From NCBI RefSeq assembly GCF_004323735.1, contig NZ_CP036455.1, positions 3,777,101 through 3,841,100 on the forward strand: a stretch of 64,000 bases of DNA, given 5' to 3'. Positions 19,645 through 32,157 of the stretch are shown here, piece after piece. This DNA is from Streptomonospora litoralis. Lineage in GTDB: Bacteria > Actinomycetota > Actinomycetes > Streptosporangiales > Streptosporangiaceae. Positions within the stretch are counted from its first letter, which is position 1; each line of letters starts with the position of its first letter. The notes below the pieces were generated by a model that did no database searches, was not told where the DNA came from, and was given only the letters and a program-made list of their open reading frames with translations. A program made the translations under genes and the position numbers.

Positions 19645-21739
19645 GGTTTCCTTCCCGCTCCTGGCCGGAGAGCCGCGCATGGATGACCCCTGCGGTGGCC
19701 TTGCCGATGCCGGGCACCTGGGCGATCTCCTCCTCCGTAGCCGCCGCCAGCCTCTTGACCGACCCGAAATGCTTCAACAGCGCGCTGCGCCGCGCCGGCC
19801 CCAAGCCGGGCACCTCGTCGAGCGCGCTGCCGGTCAGCGCCTTGGCGCGTTTCTGGCGGTGGTAGGTGATGGCGAACCGGTGCGCCTCGTCGCGGACGCG
19901 CTGGAGCAGATAGAGCCCCTCGCCCGTTCGCGGCAGGATCACCGGATCGTCGTCGTCGGGCAGCCAGACCTCTTCCAAGCGCTTGGCCAACCCGCATACA
20001 GCGATGTCGTCGATACCGAGTTCGTCCAGGGCACGCCGCGCCGCCTGCACCTGGGGCCGACCGCCGTCGACCACCACCAGGTTAGGCGGGTAGGCGAACT
20101 TGGCGGGGGCCGCACCGCCGGAACCGGGTGTGCCGGAGGTCTCATCGGCACCGTCGCCGGCCCCTGCGGCGCCGGCGGAGCGCGCAGCGGCCGACGCGGC
20201 GTCGGAGGCACCGGCCTCCCCCTCGGCGGCGGTCGCGCCGTCCTCGCCGAGTTCGGCGCCCATGCGGTCGAGTTCGCCGGTGCGCCGACTCTCCTCCAGG
20301 TAGCGGGAGAACCGGCGTTTGACGACCTCGTACATCGACGCGACGTCGTTCTGCTCGTCGCCCTCGGCCACACCCGAGCCGCGGATGCTGAAGCGCCGGT
20401 ACTCGGGCTTGCGGGCCAGGCCGTCCTCGAAGACGACCATGGACGCCACCACATGCTCGCCCATCAGGTTGGAGACGTCGAAGCACTCGATGCGCAGCGG
20501 AGCCTCGTCGAGGCCCAGGGCCTCCTGGATCTCGCCCAGGGCGCGGCTGCGGGTGGTGAGGTCGCCGGCGCGCTGGGTCTTGTGCCGGGCGAGCGCCTGA
20601 TCGGCGTTCTTGGCGACGGTCTCCATCAGGGTCTTCTTGTCGCCGCGCTGGGGAACCCGGAGGTCGACGGACGAGCCGCGGCGCCCGCTGAGCCAGTCGA
20701 CGACGGCTTCGCGGTCGGCCGGCTCGGCTGAGACGAGGACCTCGCGGGGAACCGCCGCGCCGCCGTTGCCGCCGTCGGCGGTATCGGCGCCGGGGCCGCC
20801 GCCGTCGCCGCCGTAGGTCTGGGCCAGGAAGCGCTCGACCAGCTCGCCGGTGCCGACGTCCTCGACTTTGTCGACGACCCAGCCCCGCTGACCGCGGATG
20901 CGCCCGCCGCGGACGTAGAAGATCTGGGCGGCGGCCTCCAGTTGGTCCTCGGCCAGGGCGATGACGTCGCAGTCGGTGGAGTCGCCCAGCACCACGGACT
21001 GCTTCTCCAGTGCGGTGCGCAGCGCCTGGATGTCGTCGCGGATCCGCGCGGCGCGCTCGTACTCCTGGTCGGTCGCCGCCTCGCGCATGCTCTGCTCCAG
21101 CCTGCGGATGAAGCGGCTGGTGTCGCCGGCCATAAAGGAGCAGAAGTCCTCGGCCAGGCGGCGGTGCTCGTCGGCGTCGACGCGGCCGACGCAGGGCGCC
21201 GAGCACTTGTCGATGTAACCCAGCAGGCAGGGCCGGCCCGAGTTGCGCGCGTTGCGGAAGACCCCGGCCGAGCAGGTGCGCACCGGGAAGACGCGGAGCA
21301 GCAGGTCGACGGTCTCGCGGATGGCCCACGCGTGGCCGTACGGGCCGAAGTAGCGCACGCCCTTGCGCTTGGCGCCGCGCATCACCTGGACGCGGGGCAC
21401 CTCTTCGTTCATGGTGACGGCGAGGTAGGGGTAGCTCTTGTCGTCGCGGTACTTGACGTTGAAACGCGGGTCGTACTCCTTGATCCAGGAGTACTCCAGC
21501 TGCAGGGCCTCGACCTCCGTACCGACGACCGTCCAGTCGACGTCGGCCGCGGTCGAGACCATGGTCTGAGTGCGCGGGTGCAGCCCGGCGAAGTCCTGGA
21601 AGTAGGAGGAGAGCCGCGCACGCAGGTTCTTGGCCTTGCCCACGTAGATGACCCGTCCGTTGCCGTCGCGGAAGCGGTATACCCCGGGTGATGTGGGGAT
21701 GGATCCGGGGCGGGGCCGAAGGTGGGGTTGGGCTGCCAT
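19574..21739 (-). CDS. uvrC: UvrABC excinuclease subunit UvrC
   Basis: UvrC makes both incisions around DNA lesions in nucleotide-excision repair after loading by UvrA and UvrB. The 721-residue protein has an N-terminal GIY-YIG nuclease (about 12-95; [19 protein letters not shown]), a UVR motif near 200-240, an RNase-H-like C-terminal nuclease (about 400-630; [14 protein letters not shown]) and tandem helix-hairpin-helix motifs near 655-700. An Ala/Gly/Glu-rich insertion (about 500-545) precedes LVVVDGG; it is longer than in E. coli UvrC but typical of high-GC actinobacteria. The 3' end overlaps rapZ. Confidence 0.97.
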   Translation of the reverse strand: MAAQPHLRPRPGSIPTSPGVYRFRDGNGRVIYVGKAKNLRARLSSYFQDFAGLHPRTQTMVSTAADVDWTVVGTEVEALQLEYSWIKEYDPRFNVKYRDDKSYPYLAVTMNEEVPRVQVMRGAKRKGVRYFGPYGHAWAIRETVDLLLRVFPVRTCSAGVFRNARNSGRPCLLGYIDKCSAPCVGRVDADEHRRLAEDFCSFMAGDTSRFIRRLEQSMREAATDQEYERAARIRDDIQALRTALEKQSVVLGDSTDCDVIALAEDQLEAAAQIFYVRGGRIRGQRGWVVDKVEDVGTGELVERFLAQTYGGDGGGPGADTADGGNGGAAVPREVLVSAEPADREAVVDWLSGRRGSSVDLRVPQRGDKKTLMETVAKNADQALARHKTQRAGDLTTRSRALGEIQEALGLDEAPLRIECFDVSNLMGEHVVASMVVFEDGLARKPEYRRFSIRGSGVAEGDEQNDVASMYEVVKRRFSRYLEESRRTGELDRMGAELGEDGATAAEGEAGASDAASAAARSAGAAGAGDGADETSGTPGSGGAAPAKFAYPPNLVVVDGGRPQVQAARRALDELGIDDIAVCGLAKRLEEVWLPDDDDPVILPRTGEGLYLLQRVRDEAHRFAITYHRQKRAKALTGSALDEVPGLGPARRSALLKHFGSVKRLAAATEEEIAQVPGIGKATAGVIHARLSGQEREGNHDRGGVRTGERGRADGREQRNGG

Positions 21740-21988
21740 ATTCCCATTGTGGTCGGCTGCGGGGGTGGTCGGCCACTCGGAGCGGCGGCCTGTGGACGAC
21801 CGTGCATAAAGGACCTAGGCCCTTGAAACGGCGCGGACCGGTGCTCCAGCCGCCCGCGGGGCCTAAGCTGTGAGCGGTTCCTTCCCCCGTTCGGCATGTG
21901 CTTGCTCACCCGCCGAACGTCACGATTCGGTATCCGCATGGTCTAGGTTGGGCGGGTATCGACCGTTTTTCTCAGAGCGAGGGGGACT

Positions 21989-23194
21989 GTGCCCGTGAGC
22001 TTCACGCAGGGGATCGCGGTCGGCATCGCCGTCCTGGTCTCGGTGCTACTGGTCACGGTGGCGCACTGGCTGCTCACGCACCAGCTCGCCAAGGTTTCGC
22101 CACTGGCTCGGCCGCTCGTGCGCCACTGCCGGGTCTCGGCCTACGCGGCGGCGGCGGTCATCGGGATCAACATCGCCCTGCCCGAGCGGGATGAAATGCC
22201 CGACCGCGCGCTCTACCCGATCATCGACCACGGCATGACCATCCTGATGATCGGGACCATGACGTGGTTCGCCCTGGGCGTGGCCTATGCGGTGACCGAC
22301 ACGGTGCTGGAGCGGCTGGCGGCCAAGAACCACGACGACGACCACCATTCGCGCCGCCTGCAGACGCAGGTGCGCCTGCTGCGGCGGATCGCGGCGACGG
22401 TGATCGGCGTGCTGGCCGTCGCGGCGATCCTGTTCACCTTCCCCGCGGTGCAGGGGCTGGGCGCCGGGCTGCTGGCGTCGGCCGGTCTGCTGTCCGTCGT
22501 CGCCGGTATCGCCGCGCAGTCGACCCTCGGCAACATCTTCGCGGGCCTGCAACTGGCCTTCAGCAACGCGCTGCGCATCAACGACGTCATCGTCTTCCAG
22601 GGCGAGTGGGGCCGCGTCGAGGAGCTCAGCCTCACCAACGTCACCCTGCGCATGTGGGACGAGCGCCGCCTGGTCGTACCGGTCTCCTTCTTCGCCACCA
22701 CTCCGTTCGAGAACTGGACGAAGCAGGGAGCCTCGATCACCGGCTGGGTGATGATCCAGGTCGACTGGGAGGCCCCCATCGGGAAGATCCGCGAAGAGGT
22801 CGGCGACTACGTCGCCCATCACCCGCTCTGGGACGGGCGCCGGTGGTCGCTGCAGGCCACCGACATCCTGCAGGACGGCATCGTGCAGCTGCGCGCGGTG
22901 GTCACCACCGCGGACTCCGACGCCCGCTGGGATCTGTGCTGCGACCTGCGCGAGCACCTGATCACCTACATCAACCAGAACTTTCCCGAGGCGCTCCCCC
23001 GCCGCCGCACCGAGTTCCTCACCGCGGGCGACAACGAGCCCTACGCGGCGGTCTTCCCCGACTCGGCGTTCCGCCGCACCCGTGAGGAGAAGCCGGGCTC
23101 CCCCGGACCGGACGGCTCCCTGGCGGTCAGCGGTTCGGGCGGCAGCGAGCTCCGTGACGGCGACGACTCGGGAGGCGACACCGACGGCGCCTAG
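21989..23194 (+). CDS. MscS-family mechanosensitive ion channel
   Basis: This 401-residue membrane protein belongs to the small-conductance mechanosensitive channel family, which releases solutes on hypo-osmotic shock. Hydrophobic segments lie near 8-28, 45-62, 80-100 and 130-165. The last holds the pore helix and leads into the family signature (TLGNIFAGLQLAFSNALRIND). A beta domain (GRVEELSLTNVTLRMWDERRLVVP) and a cytoplasmic vestibule follow. The C-terminal 45 residues are Gly/Ser/Asp-rich and disordered. The start is GTG 21989 with GAGGGGG before it. It is divergent from uvrC and monocistronic. Confidence 0.94.
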   Translation: MPVSFTQGIAVGIAVLVSVLLVTVAHWLLTHQLAKVSPLARPLVRHCRVSAYAAAAVIGINIALPERDEMPDRALYPIIDHGMTILMIGTMTWFALGVAYAVTDTVLERLAAKNHDDDHHSRRLQTQVRLLRRIAATVIGVLAVAAILFTFPAVQGLGAGLLASAGLLSVVAGIAAQSTLGNIFAGLQLAFSNALRINDVIVFQGEWGRVEELSLTNVTLRMWDERRLVVPVSFFATTPFENWTKQGASITGWVMIQVDWEAPIGKIREEVGDYVAHHPLWDGRRWSLQATDILQDGIVQLRAVVTTADSDARWDLCCDLREHLITYINQNFPEALPRRRTEFLTAGDNEPYAAVFPDSAFRRTREEKPGSPGPDGSLAVSGSGGSELRDGDDSGGDTDGA

Positions 23195-23321
23195 ACGGTA
23201 TGTAGGGAGGGTTGGCTTAAAGGCCGGAGCCCCGTTCAGCCGCCCGACACCCCGCACACCAGCAAGACCGCACAGCCGCCCCGAGCCGCGCCGGCTCTCC
23301 TTGGCCGCGGTCCCGGGCCGA

Positions 23322-23774
23322 CTACCCCCGGCCTTCCCCCGAGTCCTTCTCGTCGAGGACGATGTCGGTGCCGTCGACCGTGATGGGCAACTGCTCCAGG
23401 GGCTGGTTGGCGGGCCCGTGGCGGACGTCGCCGGTAGCGATGTCGAACTCGCTGCCGTGGCACAGGCAGTGGATGTTGCGCTCCACCTCCTGGATGGTGC
23501 AGCCCGCGTGGGTGCACACCGCGCTGAACGCCTTGAAATCGCCCTCCTGGGGCTGCGTGACGACCAGCTTGCCGTCGATCACCACGCTCCCGCCGCCGAC
23601 GGGAATGTCGTCCGTCTGGGCCACGACGGTGCCACGCAGCGCGTCGTAGGGCTCGGGTCCCCCGCCGCTCGAACCGCAAGCGGAGGCCCCCAGTGCGGCA
23701 GCCCCGGCCGCCCCCGCGGCGCCGATCAGCCGCCTCCGGCTGATCCGGCAGACACACCCAGGCCCCCCGCACAT
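23322..23774 (-). CDS. Tat-exported Rieske [2Fe-2S] lipoprotein
   Basis: This 150-residue protein carries an RR signal (ISRRRLIGAAGAAGAAAL) followed by a lipobox-like LGASAC, so it is probably exported folded by Tat and lipid-anchored. The Rieske cluster motifs CTHAGC and CLCHGSEFD supply two Cys and two His ligands. It is not beside cytochrome bc genes, so it is a stand-alone electron-transfer protein of unknown partner. ATG 23774 has an excellent GAGGAGAGGAG site; an upstream ATG at 23801 is less likely. The first residues MCGGPGCVC add an unusual Cys-rich cytoplasmic tip. Confidence 0.92.
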   Translation of the reverse strand: MCGGPGCVCRISRRRLIGAAGAAGAAALGASACGSSGGGPEPYDALRGTVVAQTDDIPVGGGSVVIDGKLVVTQPQEGDFKAFSAVCTHAGCTIQEVERNIHCLCHGSEFDIATGDVRHGPANQPLEQLPITVDGTDIVLDEKDSGEGRG

Positions 23775-23986
23775 GGCACGGCTCCTCTCCTCGCGTTCCA
23801 TTGGCTACTACGCACTGTAGTACCGCCTCGGCGATGCCCGGTCCGCCGGCTCCGCCCGGCCCGATCGACGATCGCGCGCGAGGGCCGCGCACACGATTGC
23901 GTCCGGACTCGGGCCGTCCGCAGCACGACGGTGCCCGCGAGCCTGTCGTCCAGGCCCCGGCGGCCCGGTCCCAGAGCGGTCGGAGC

Positions 23987-24529
23987 CTACTGGGCGGCCG
24001 GCGTACCCCGCCGCGGCTGGGGGGATACCGGCACCCCCGACACCACGGCGGTACCCCCGGCCTTGTCCTGCAGTCCGCGGTGGCGCGGCCGGTCGAAGAA
24101 CGAGGAGATCACGGCGTAGACCGATACCACCAGGGCGAGAAAGCTGACATAGGGCACGAAGTTGAGCAGCACGGAGATGTAGAGCACGACCGAGCGCTTG
24201 AGCATCGCGACCGCCCCCGCCCGCGGCGCGGCCACGGCCGGATCGGCGGCGACCACCCGCAGCCGCAGGTAGAGCTTGCCGGGGGTGGCGCCGTAGACGG
24301 CGGTGAAGGCCACCTCGTAGGCGAGGTAGATCGCGAACAGGCCGACCGAGAGCACCAGCGCGGGCAGCAGCCCCATGTTCATGGGGTCCTCGGCGCCGGG
24401 GACGGTGTTGACGACGAGTGCGGAGTACAGCAGCGCGATGCCGGAGAGGACGACCAGGTCGATCAGTCGGGCCAGTACGCGCCGCAAGAGCCCGGCCGGA
24501 CGCTCGGTCGGTGTGTCGTCTCCACTCAT
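23987..24529 (-). CDS. RDD family membrane protein
   Basis: This 180-residue protein contains an RDD domain with the Arg-Asp signature LLRRVLARLIDLVVLSGI and three hydrophobic segments (about 20-42, 60-82 and 115-140). ATPGKLYLRLRVV is typical of the family. RDD proteins have varied or unknown roles; some are implicated in ion homeostasis. The tail is polar and proline-rich. It lies 58 bp downstream of the uvrA stop on the same strand and could be reached by uvrA read-through. Confidence 0.9.
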   Translation of the reverse strand: MSGDDTPTERPAGLLRRVLARLIDLVVLSGIALLYSALVVNTVPGAEDPMNMGLLPALVLSVGLFAIYLAYEVAFTAVYGATPGKLYLRLRVVAADPAVAAPRAGAVAMLKRSVVLYISVLLNFVPYVSFLALVVSVYAVISSFFDRPRHRGLQDKAGGTAVVSGVPVSPQPRRGTPAAQ

Positions 24530-24587
24530 CGTGTTCTGCGCTCCTTCACGAGACGGCGCCGAAGCTCGGCGTTCGGCCCTGAGTGGA

Positions 24588-27422
<2,835 letters not shown>

Positions 27423-27623
27423 GTGCTTCTTCACCCTTCGGCATCGGCTCGCGCGTGCGCAGGCGCGCGGAAGGCCAGGAAACGTCGACCGCGGATACGC
27501 GGGGAACGCTGGAGCGCGGCGCCTCCCGGCGCCGTCGGACCCGGCCTCTTACCGTAACGACTCGGCCCAGGCGAAACTTCCGCCGGCGAGCCGCGCGGCC
27601 CGCCCCGTCGGGGCGCCCGCGGC

Positions 27624-27650
27624 CGCTCCCGGCGAAGTCCGCCGGGAGCG
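27624..27650 (-). terminator. Hairpin after terC
   Basis: An 11-bp perfect stem (27624-27634 with 27640-27650) around a 5-nt loop lies 34 nt past the terC stop. It is also downstream of the LexA-like box, so a uvrA transcript starting near that box would carry it in its leader. Confidence 0.6.
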
Positions 27651-27660
27651 ACCACTATAG

Positions 27661-27676
27661 CCGAACATCCGTTCGA
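27661..27676. promoter_or_regulatory. LexA-like SOS box upstream of uvrA
   Basis: The palindrome CGAAC-ATCC-GTTCG matches the actinobacterial SOS box (TCGAAC-N4-GTTCGA) at all but one outer base. It lies 7 bp past the terC stop and about 240 bp before uvrA, a classic LexA target. The distance is larger than usual. Confidence 0.5.
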
Positions 27677-27683
27677 GTGCGGA

Positions 27684-28712
27684 TCATTCGCCCGAGCCGC
27701 CGCTCGTGGCGGCTTCGGACTTCTCCGACTCCCCGGAGCCCCGGCCGATGCTGGAGCGGGAGCTGAGCAGGCTGGCGACCACGGTGATGACCATCACACC
27801 GAGGATGACGCTCAGCGACAGCCCGATGCCGACCTCGGGCACCGGGACGTTGTTCTCGTGCAGGGCGTGCAGGAACATCTTCACGGCGATGAACACCATG
27901 ATGGCGGCCAGGCCCCAGCCGATGTAGGCGAGGCGGTCCATCAGCCCGGCCAGCAGGAAGTACAGCTGCCGCAGCCCCAGCAGCGCGAACGCGTTGGCGG
28001 TGAACACGATGTAGGGGTCCTGGGTGAGGCCGAAGATGGCCGGGATGCTGTCGACGGCGAAGATCAGGTCGGTCATGCCGATTGCCACGATGACCAGGAA
28101 CATCGGTGTGACGTGGCGGCGGCCGCCCTGCTTCACGGTCAGGCGTGCGCCGTGGTACTCGTCGGTGACGGGCCACACTCTGCGGACCATGCGCACGGCG
28201 AAGCTGTCGCTGTAGTCCTTCTCCTCATCGTCCTGCTTGACGTTGTCGCGGACGATCTTGATCGCCGTGAACAGCAGCAGCGCGCCGAAGAAGTAGAAGA
28301 CCTCGCTCCAGGCGTTGATGGCCTGGGCGCCGAGCGCGATGAAGATACCGCGCATTACCAGCGCGATGACGATGCCCACGAGCAGCACCTCGTGCTGGTA
28401 CCTCTTGGGCACCGCGAAGCTGCTCATGATCAGGTAGAAGACGAACAGGTTGTCGACGCTGAGACTCTTCTCGGTGACGAACCCGGCGAAGTACTCGCCG
28501 GCCACCGTGCCTCCGCCGACGAACCACAGTCCGAACCCGAACACGATGGCGATTCCGATGTAGAAGACGGCCCACCACGCGGCCTGCTTCATGCCGAACT
28601 CGCGCGGACCGGACTTCTTACTCCACGGGTGGTCGACGATGGCCAGGTCGACGACAAGGATCGCGACCATGGCGCCGATCGTGGCCAGCCAAACCCACAG
28701 CGGTACGTCCAC
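27684..28712 (-). CDS. TerC/Alx family manganese-linked membrane protein
   Basis: This 342-residue integral membrane protein belongs to the TerC family, whose members (for example E. coli Alx) have been linked to Mn2+ export. About eight hydrophobic segments are visible. Family acidic motifs include SLSVDNLFVFYLIMSSFAVP (Asp in membrane) and MTDLIFAVDSIPAIFGLTQD. GTG 28712 is preceded by GGAGG at 8 nt. An aptamer of yybP-ykoY type directly upstream (28772-28889) strongly supports Mn2+-dependent expression. The charged C-terminal tail of about 25 residues is disordered. Confidence 0.93.
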   Translation of the reverse strand: MDVPLWVWLATIGAMVAILVVDLAIVDHPWSKKSGPREFGMKQAAWWAVFYIGIAIVFGFGLWFVGGGTVAGEYFAGFVTEKSLSVDNLFVFYLIMSSFAVPKRYQHEVLLVGIVIALVMRGIFIALGAQAINAWSEVFYFFGALLLFTAIKIVRDNVKQDDEEKDYSDSFAVRMVRRVWPVTDEYHGARLTVKQGGRRHVTPMFLVIVAIGMTDLIFAVDSIPAIFGLTQDPYIVFTANAFALLGLRQLYFLLAGLMDRLAYIGWGLAAIMVFIAVKMFLHALHENNVPVPEVGIGLSLSVILGVMVITVVASLLSSRSSIGRGSGESEKSEAATSGGSGE

Positions 28713-28768
28713 GGGCTACACCTCCGGTTTCCGTGCCCGCGCCGCGGAGCAGCGGACACACCTGTCCC

Positions 28769-28889
28769 CCGGAGGTCTTTCCCGCCCGTTGCGGACCCCT
28801 CGTGAGAGGGCCCGCATGGACCGGCGGCACCGGGTACCGACTCGTGGGCACCGTGGTGACGACACCGCCGCGTAAGGGATACTCCCCTC
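28769..28889 (-). promoter_or_regulatory. yybP-ykoY (Mn2+) riboswitch with anti-SD platform
   Basis: Reading the minus strand, the leader starts GAGGGGAGTATCC (from 28889) and ends GGGAAAGACCTCC (to 28771). These are the conserved L1 and L3 boxes of the yybP-ykoY manganese riboswitch, with P1 formed by GAGG and CCTC. GC-rich helices lie between. The 3' strand ACCTCCGG (28776-28769) is perfectly complementary to CCGGAGGT (28727-28720), which contains the terC Shine-Dalgarno. With Mn2+ bound, P1 should hold the CCUC strand and free the SD; without it, the strand would mask the SD. Translational ON control is therefore the simplest model. The match was made by eye against the published consensus. 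Confidence 0.82.
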
Positions 28890-29432
28890 ACCATTGCCGA
28901 GAGTTCCAACGCGCCGCGCTGCGCGATGGTTCCCCGCTTCCGACAATGATGCCATCGACACCGTCCGCGAGGAACAGCGCCGACGGCCCGGATGACGTGT
29001 CACTCGTCGCATCCTCCCCCTGGTCATCGCCTGGAACAGCGGGCGCTTCCCGCCGCTAGTCGGCCGCGCGGGGCGGTCGGCGCGCGGTACTCCAATCCGC
29101 CGCGCCGCAGTCGGAAACCGGCCCGGTCGGCGCGCCGCGGCCGCCGACCGGGCCACCCGGTCGACCGCGGCGCCCCGCCGGCTCTCCCTATGGCGGGCTC
29201 CACCGCGCAACACGGGAAACGGAGCCAGCCGTCGCGGCGCCTGGCCCGACCCCTGTGACCCCGCATGCCGCAACCGGCACACGGCCGCCCTTGCACCACC
29301 ACTGTCCCCGAACAGCGCTGCTAAGCGCACTACCGGAAGGTCGAGCGGTCAGCGACACGATCTCCCGCGGCCACCGGACGCACGAGCGCGGGCGGGGCGG
29401 TTGGCTCGGCCGATTCAGGGCCGCGGCCCCGG
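28890..29432. other. terC upstream gene-free region
   Basis: These 543 bp between the riboswitch and the recN stop contain no gene I can support. Open frames here are arginine- and proline-rich shadows. The region must hold the terC promoter close to 28900-28950 and the recN 3' end. No tRNA, repeat or convincing terminator was seen. Confidence 0.5.
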
Positions 29433-31133
29433 TCAGCCCTCCCGGTCGGCCGAGGCGATGGTAAGCAGTTCCTCTGCGTGGGCGCGGCCGAGTTCCGAGT
29501 CCTCCAGGCCGGCCAGCATGCGCGAGAGCTCGCGGGTGCGGCCGTCGCGGTCCAGGCGGGTGACGCCGCTTTCGGTGACCGTCCCTTCGCTGGACTTCTC
29601 CACCACCAGGTGGGCGTCGGCGAAGGCGGCGACCTGGGGCAGGTGGGTGACGACGATGACCTGGGAGCTGCGGGCCAGGCGCGCGAGGCGGCGGCCGATC
29701 TCGACGGCCGCCTTGCCGCCGACGCCCGCGTCGACCTCGTCGAACACGAACGTGGGAACGGGGTCGGCGCCGGCGAAGACGACCTCGATGGCCAGCATGA
29801 CGCGGGAGAGCTCACCGCCGGAGGCGCCCTTGTGCAGCGGCAGCGGCGGAGCGCTGGGGTGCGGCGCCAGCAGCACCTCGACGTCGTCGCGGCCGTGCGG
29901 CCCGAACTCCTCGCCGGTGCTGATCCTGACACTGACGCGGGCGTGCGGCATCGCCAGGGCGGTCAGCTCGTCGGTGACCGCGGTGCCGAAGTCCTCGGCG
30001 GCCTGGGAGCGCAGCGCGGTCAGCTCGTCGGCGAGGCCGGCGAGCTTCTCCTGCAGCTCGGCCTCCTCGGCGCGCAGAGCCTCGATGCGGTCGTCGTCGC
30101 CTTCCAGGTCGGCCAGGCGCTTCGCGGCGTCCTCGGCCCAGGCCAGGATGTCGTCGGTGGTCTCGCCGTACTTGCGGGAGAGCTGGCCGAGCAGCGAGCG
30201 GCGCTCCTGCACGGCGGCCAGGCGGGCGGGGTCGGCCTCGACCGATTCGGAGTAGGAGGCGAGCTCGGTGGCGGCGTCGCTGAGCACGTAACTGGCCTCG
30301 TCCAAGCGGTCGGCGAGGGCGGCCAGCGCCGTGTCGTGCTCGCGCACCGCGGTGAGCGCCTGGCGGGCGGCGGCGAGCAGGCCCACGACGTCGGCTTGGA
30401 TCTCGGCGGCGGGGTCGCCGGTGAGGGCCTCGTGGGCCGTGGTGGCGGCCATGCGCAGCGAGTCGGCGTGGGCCAGGCGGGTCTCCTCGGCGAGGAGTTC
30501 GGCGTCCTCGCCGGAGACGGGTTCGGCCGCGGCGATCTCCTCGGCGCCGAACCGCAGCATGTCGGCCTCTTGGGCGCGTTCGCGCGCCTGGGTGGTGAGC
30601 TCCTCCAGCGTGGCGGCCACCTCGCGGTGGCGGCGGTAGGCGGCGGTGTAGGTCTTCAGGGCCTTGGCGAGCGGATCGCCGGCGAAGCGGTCGAGCGCGG
30701 CGCGCTGGCGCTCCGGCCGCAGCAGCCGGTGCTGGTCGGACTGGCCGTGCACGGCGACGAGGTCGTCGGCGAGGTAGGCCAGCACGCTGACGGGTGCCGA
30801 GCGCCCGCCCATGCTCGCCCGCGAGCGGCCCTCGGCGGAGACGCTGCGGGTGAGGATCAGCACATCCTCATCCAGTTCGCCGCCCGCCTCGGCGACGCGT
30901 TCGGCCACACGGCCCTCGGTGGACACGGTCAGCCGGCCTTCGACGGTCGCGCGGTCGGCGCCCGGGCGGACCCGCTGCGGATCGGCACGACCGCCGAAGA
31001 GCAGCCCCAGTCCGGTCACCACCATGGTCTTTCCGGCGCCGGTTTCACCGGTGACGACGGTGAGACCGGGCGACAGCTCCAGGACGGCGTCGTCGATGAC
31101 ACCGAGACCTCGGATGCGGACTTCTTCGAGCAC
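29433..31133 (-). CDS. recN: DNA repair protein RecN
   Basis: RecN is an SMC-like ATPase that acts early in double-strand-break repair. The 566-residue protein has Walker A VVTGETGAGKTMVV near 25-38, long central coiled coils (about 150-370), and a C-terminal ABC half with GGELSRVMLAIE and the Walker B-type FVFDEVDAGVGG. The start is GTG 31133 with AGGAG. It lies 85 bp downstream of nadK in the conserved tlyA-nadK-recN order of actinobacteria. No LexA box was seen immediately upstream. Confidence 0.97.
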   Translation of the reverse strand: MLEEVRIRGLGVIDDAVLELSPGLTVVTGETGAGKTMVVTGLGLLFGGRADPQRVRPGADRATVEGRLTVSTEGRVAERVAEAGGELDEDVLILTRSVSAEGRSRASMGGRSAPVSVLAYLADDLVAVHGQSDQHRLLRPERQRAALDRFAGDPLAKALKTYTAAYRRHREVAATLEELTTQARERAQEADMLRFGAEEIAAAEPVSGEDAELLAEETRLAHADSLRMAATTAHEALTGDPAAEIQADVVGLLAAARQALTAVREHDTALAALADRLDEASYVLSDAATELASYSESVEADPARLAAVQERRSLLGQLSRKYGETTDDILAWAEDAAKRLADLEGDDDRIEALRAEEAELQEKLAGLADELTALRSQAAEDFGTAVTDELTALAMPHARVSVRISTGEEFGPHGRDDVEVLLAPHPSAPPLPLHKGASGGELSRVMLAIEVVFAGADPVPTFVFDEVDAGVGGKAAVEIGRRLARLARSSQVIVVTHLPQVAAFADAHLVVEKSSEGTVTESGVTRLDRDGRTRELSRMLAGLEDSELGRAHAEELLTIASADREG

Positions 31134-31218
31134 CGAATCCTCTCCTGCTCACCATTGGCGTGCTTGCCCTGCGGGCGCGCTCCCGCGGGGGCGCACCGTC
31201 CGCGTCCACCCCGGCGGG

Positions 31219-32157
31219 CTAGGCGTCGTACTCGGCACGCCCGCGCCAGCCGGCGACCGGTAGGGCGAACTTCGCCACCAGCCGGTCGGTGAACGGCGCC
31301 CGCTGCAGGCGCGCGAGGCGGACCGGCACCTCGGCGCGCGTCACCTCGATTCGCGCCCCTGCGGGCAATTCGACCATACGGCGTCCATCGCACCAGAGCA
31401 CGCCCGCGGTGGTCCCGGGGACGACCTCGAACGCGACGGTGGATTCGGGTGAGACGACGATGGGCCGCGCGAACAGGGCGTGGGCGCTTATCGGGGTGAT
31501 CACCAGTGCCTCCACCTCCGGCCAGACGATCGGTCCGCCCGCGGAGAACGCGTGCGCCGTGGAGCCCGTGGGAGTGGCGCACACCACACCGTCGCAGCCC
31601 CAGCGGGACAGGGGGCGCCCGTCGATCTCCAGGACCATGTCCAGCATGCGCCGGGCGTTGGCCTTCTCCAGCGTGGCCTCGTTGAGCGCCCAGGTGCGCA
31701 CCGGTGGATCGGTGGCGTGGCGGCCCCCGTTGTAGACGGCGACGTCGAGGGTCATCCGTTCCTCGACCTCGTAGTCGCGGTCGACGACGCTGCGCACGGT
31801 GGCGCCCAGGTCCTCGCGCTCGGCCTCGGCGAGGAAGCCGACGTGGCCCAGGTTGACGCCCAGCAGCGGGGCGCCTGCGGGACGGGCGATCTCGGCTGCG
31901 CGCAGCAGCGTGCCGTCGCCGCCCAGCACCATGACGATCTCGACCCCCTCGGCGGCGTCGATGCCGCCTACCGCCTCGACGGGGTCGAGGTCGCAGCCGG
32001 CCAGTTTCAGCTCGTCGACCTCCGAGGCGAGCATCCGCACGGTCAGCCCCGCCTCGGTGAGGCTGCGGTGGACCAGCTCGGCACTGCGGGTGGCCGCGCC
32101 GCGGCCGGTGTGGGCCAGTAGCAGTACGCTGCGTGCGTCCGCTCCGGGGCTGGTCAT
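31219..32157 (-). CDS. nadK: NAD kinase
   Basis: NAD kinase phosphorylates NAD+ to NADP+. The 312-residue protein shows the GGDGT motif (VMVLGGDGTLLRAAE), the ligand loop NLGHVGFLAE, and the PTGSTAHAFSAGGPIVWPE segment. Length is typical. ATG 32157 has GAGGAG upstream. It stands in the conserved tlyA-nadK-recN series. Confidence 0.97.
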   Translation of the reverse strand: MTSPGADARSVLLLAHTGRGAATRSAELVHRSLTEAGLTVRMLASEVDELKLAGCDLDPVEAVGGIDAAEGVEIVMVLGGDGTLLRAAEIARPAGAPLLGVNLGHVGFLAEAEREDLGATVRSVVDRDYEVEERMTLDVAVYNGGRHATDPPVRTWALNEATLEKANARRMLDMVLEIDGRPLSRWGCDGVVCATPTGSTAHAFSAGGPIVWPEVEALVITPISAHALFARPIVVSPESTVAFEVVPGTTAGVLWCDGRRMVELPAGARIEVTRAEVPVRLARLQRAPFTDRLVAKFALPVAGWRGRAEYDA

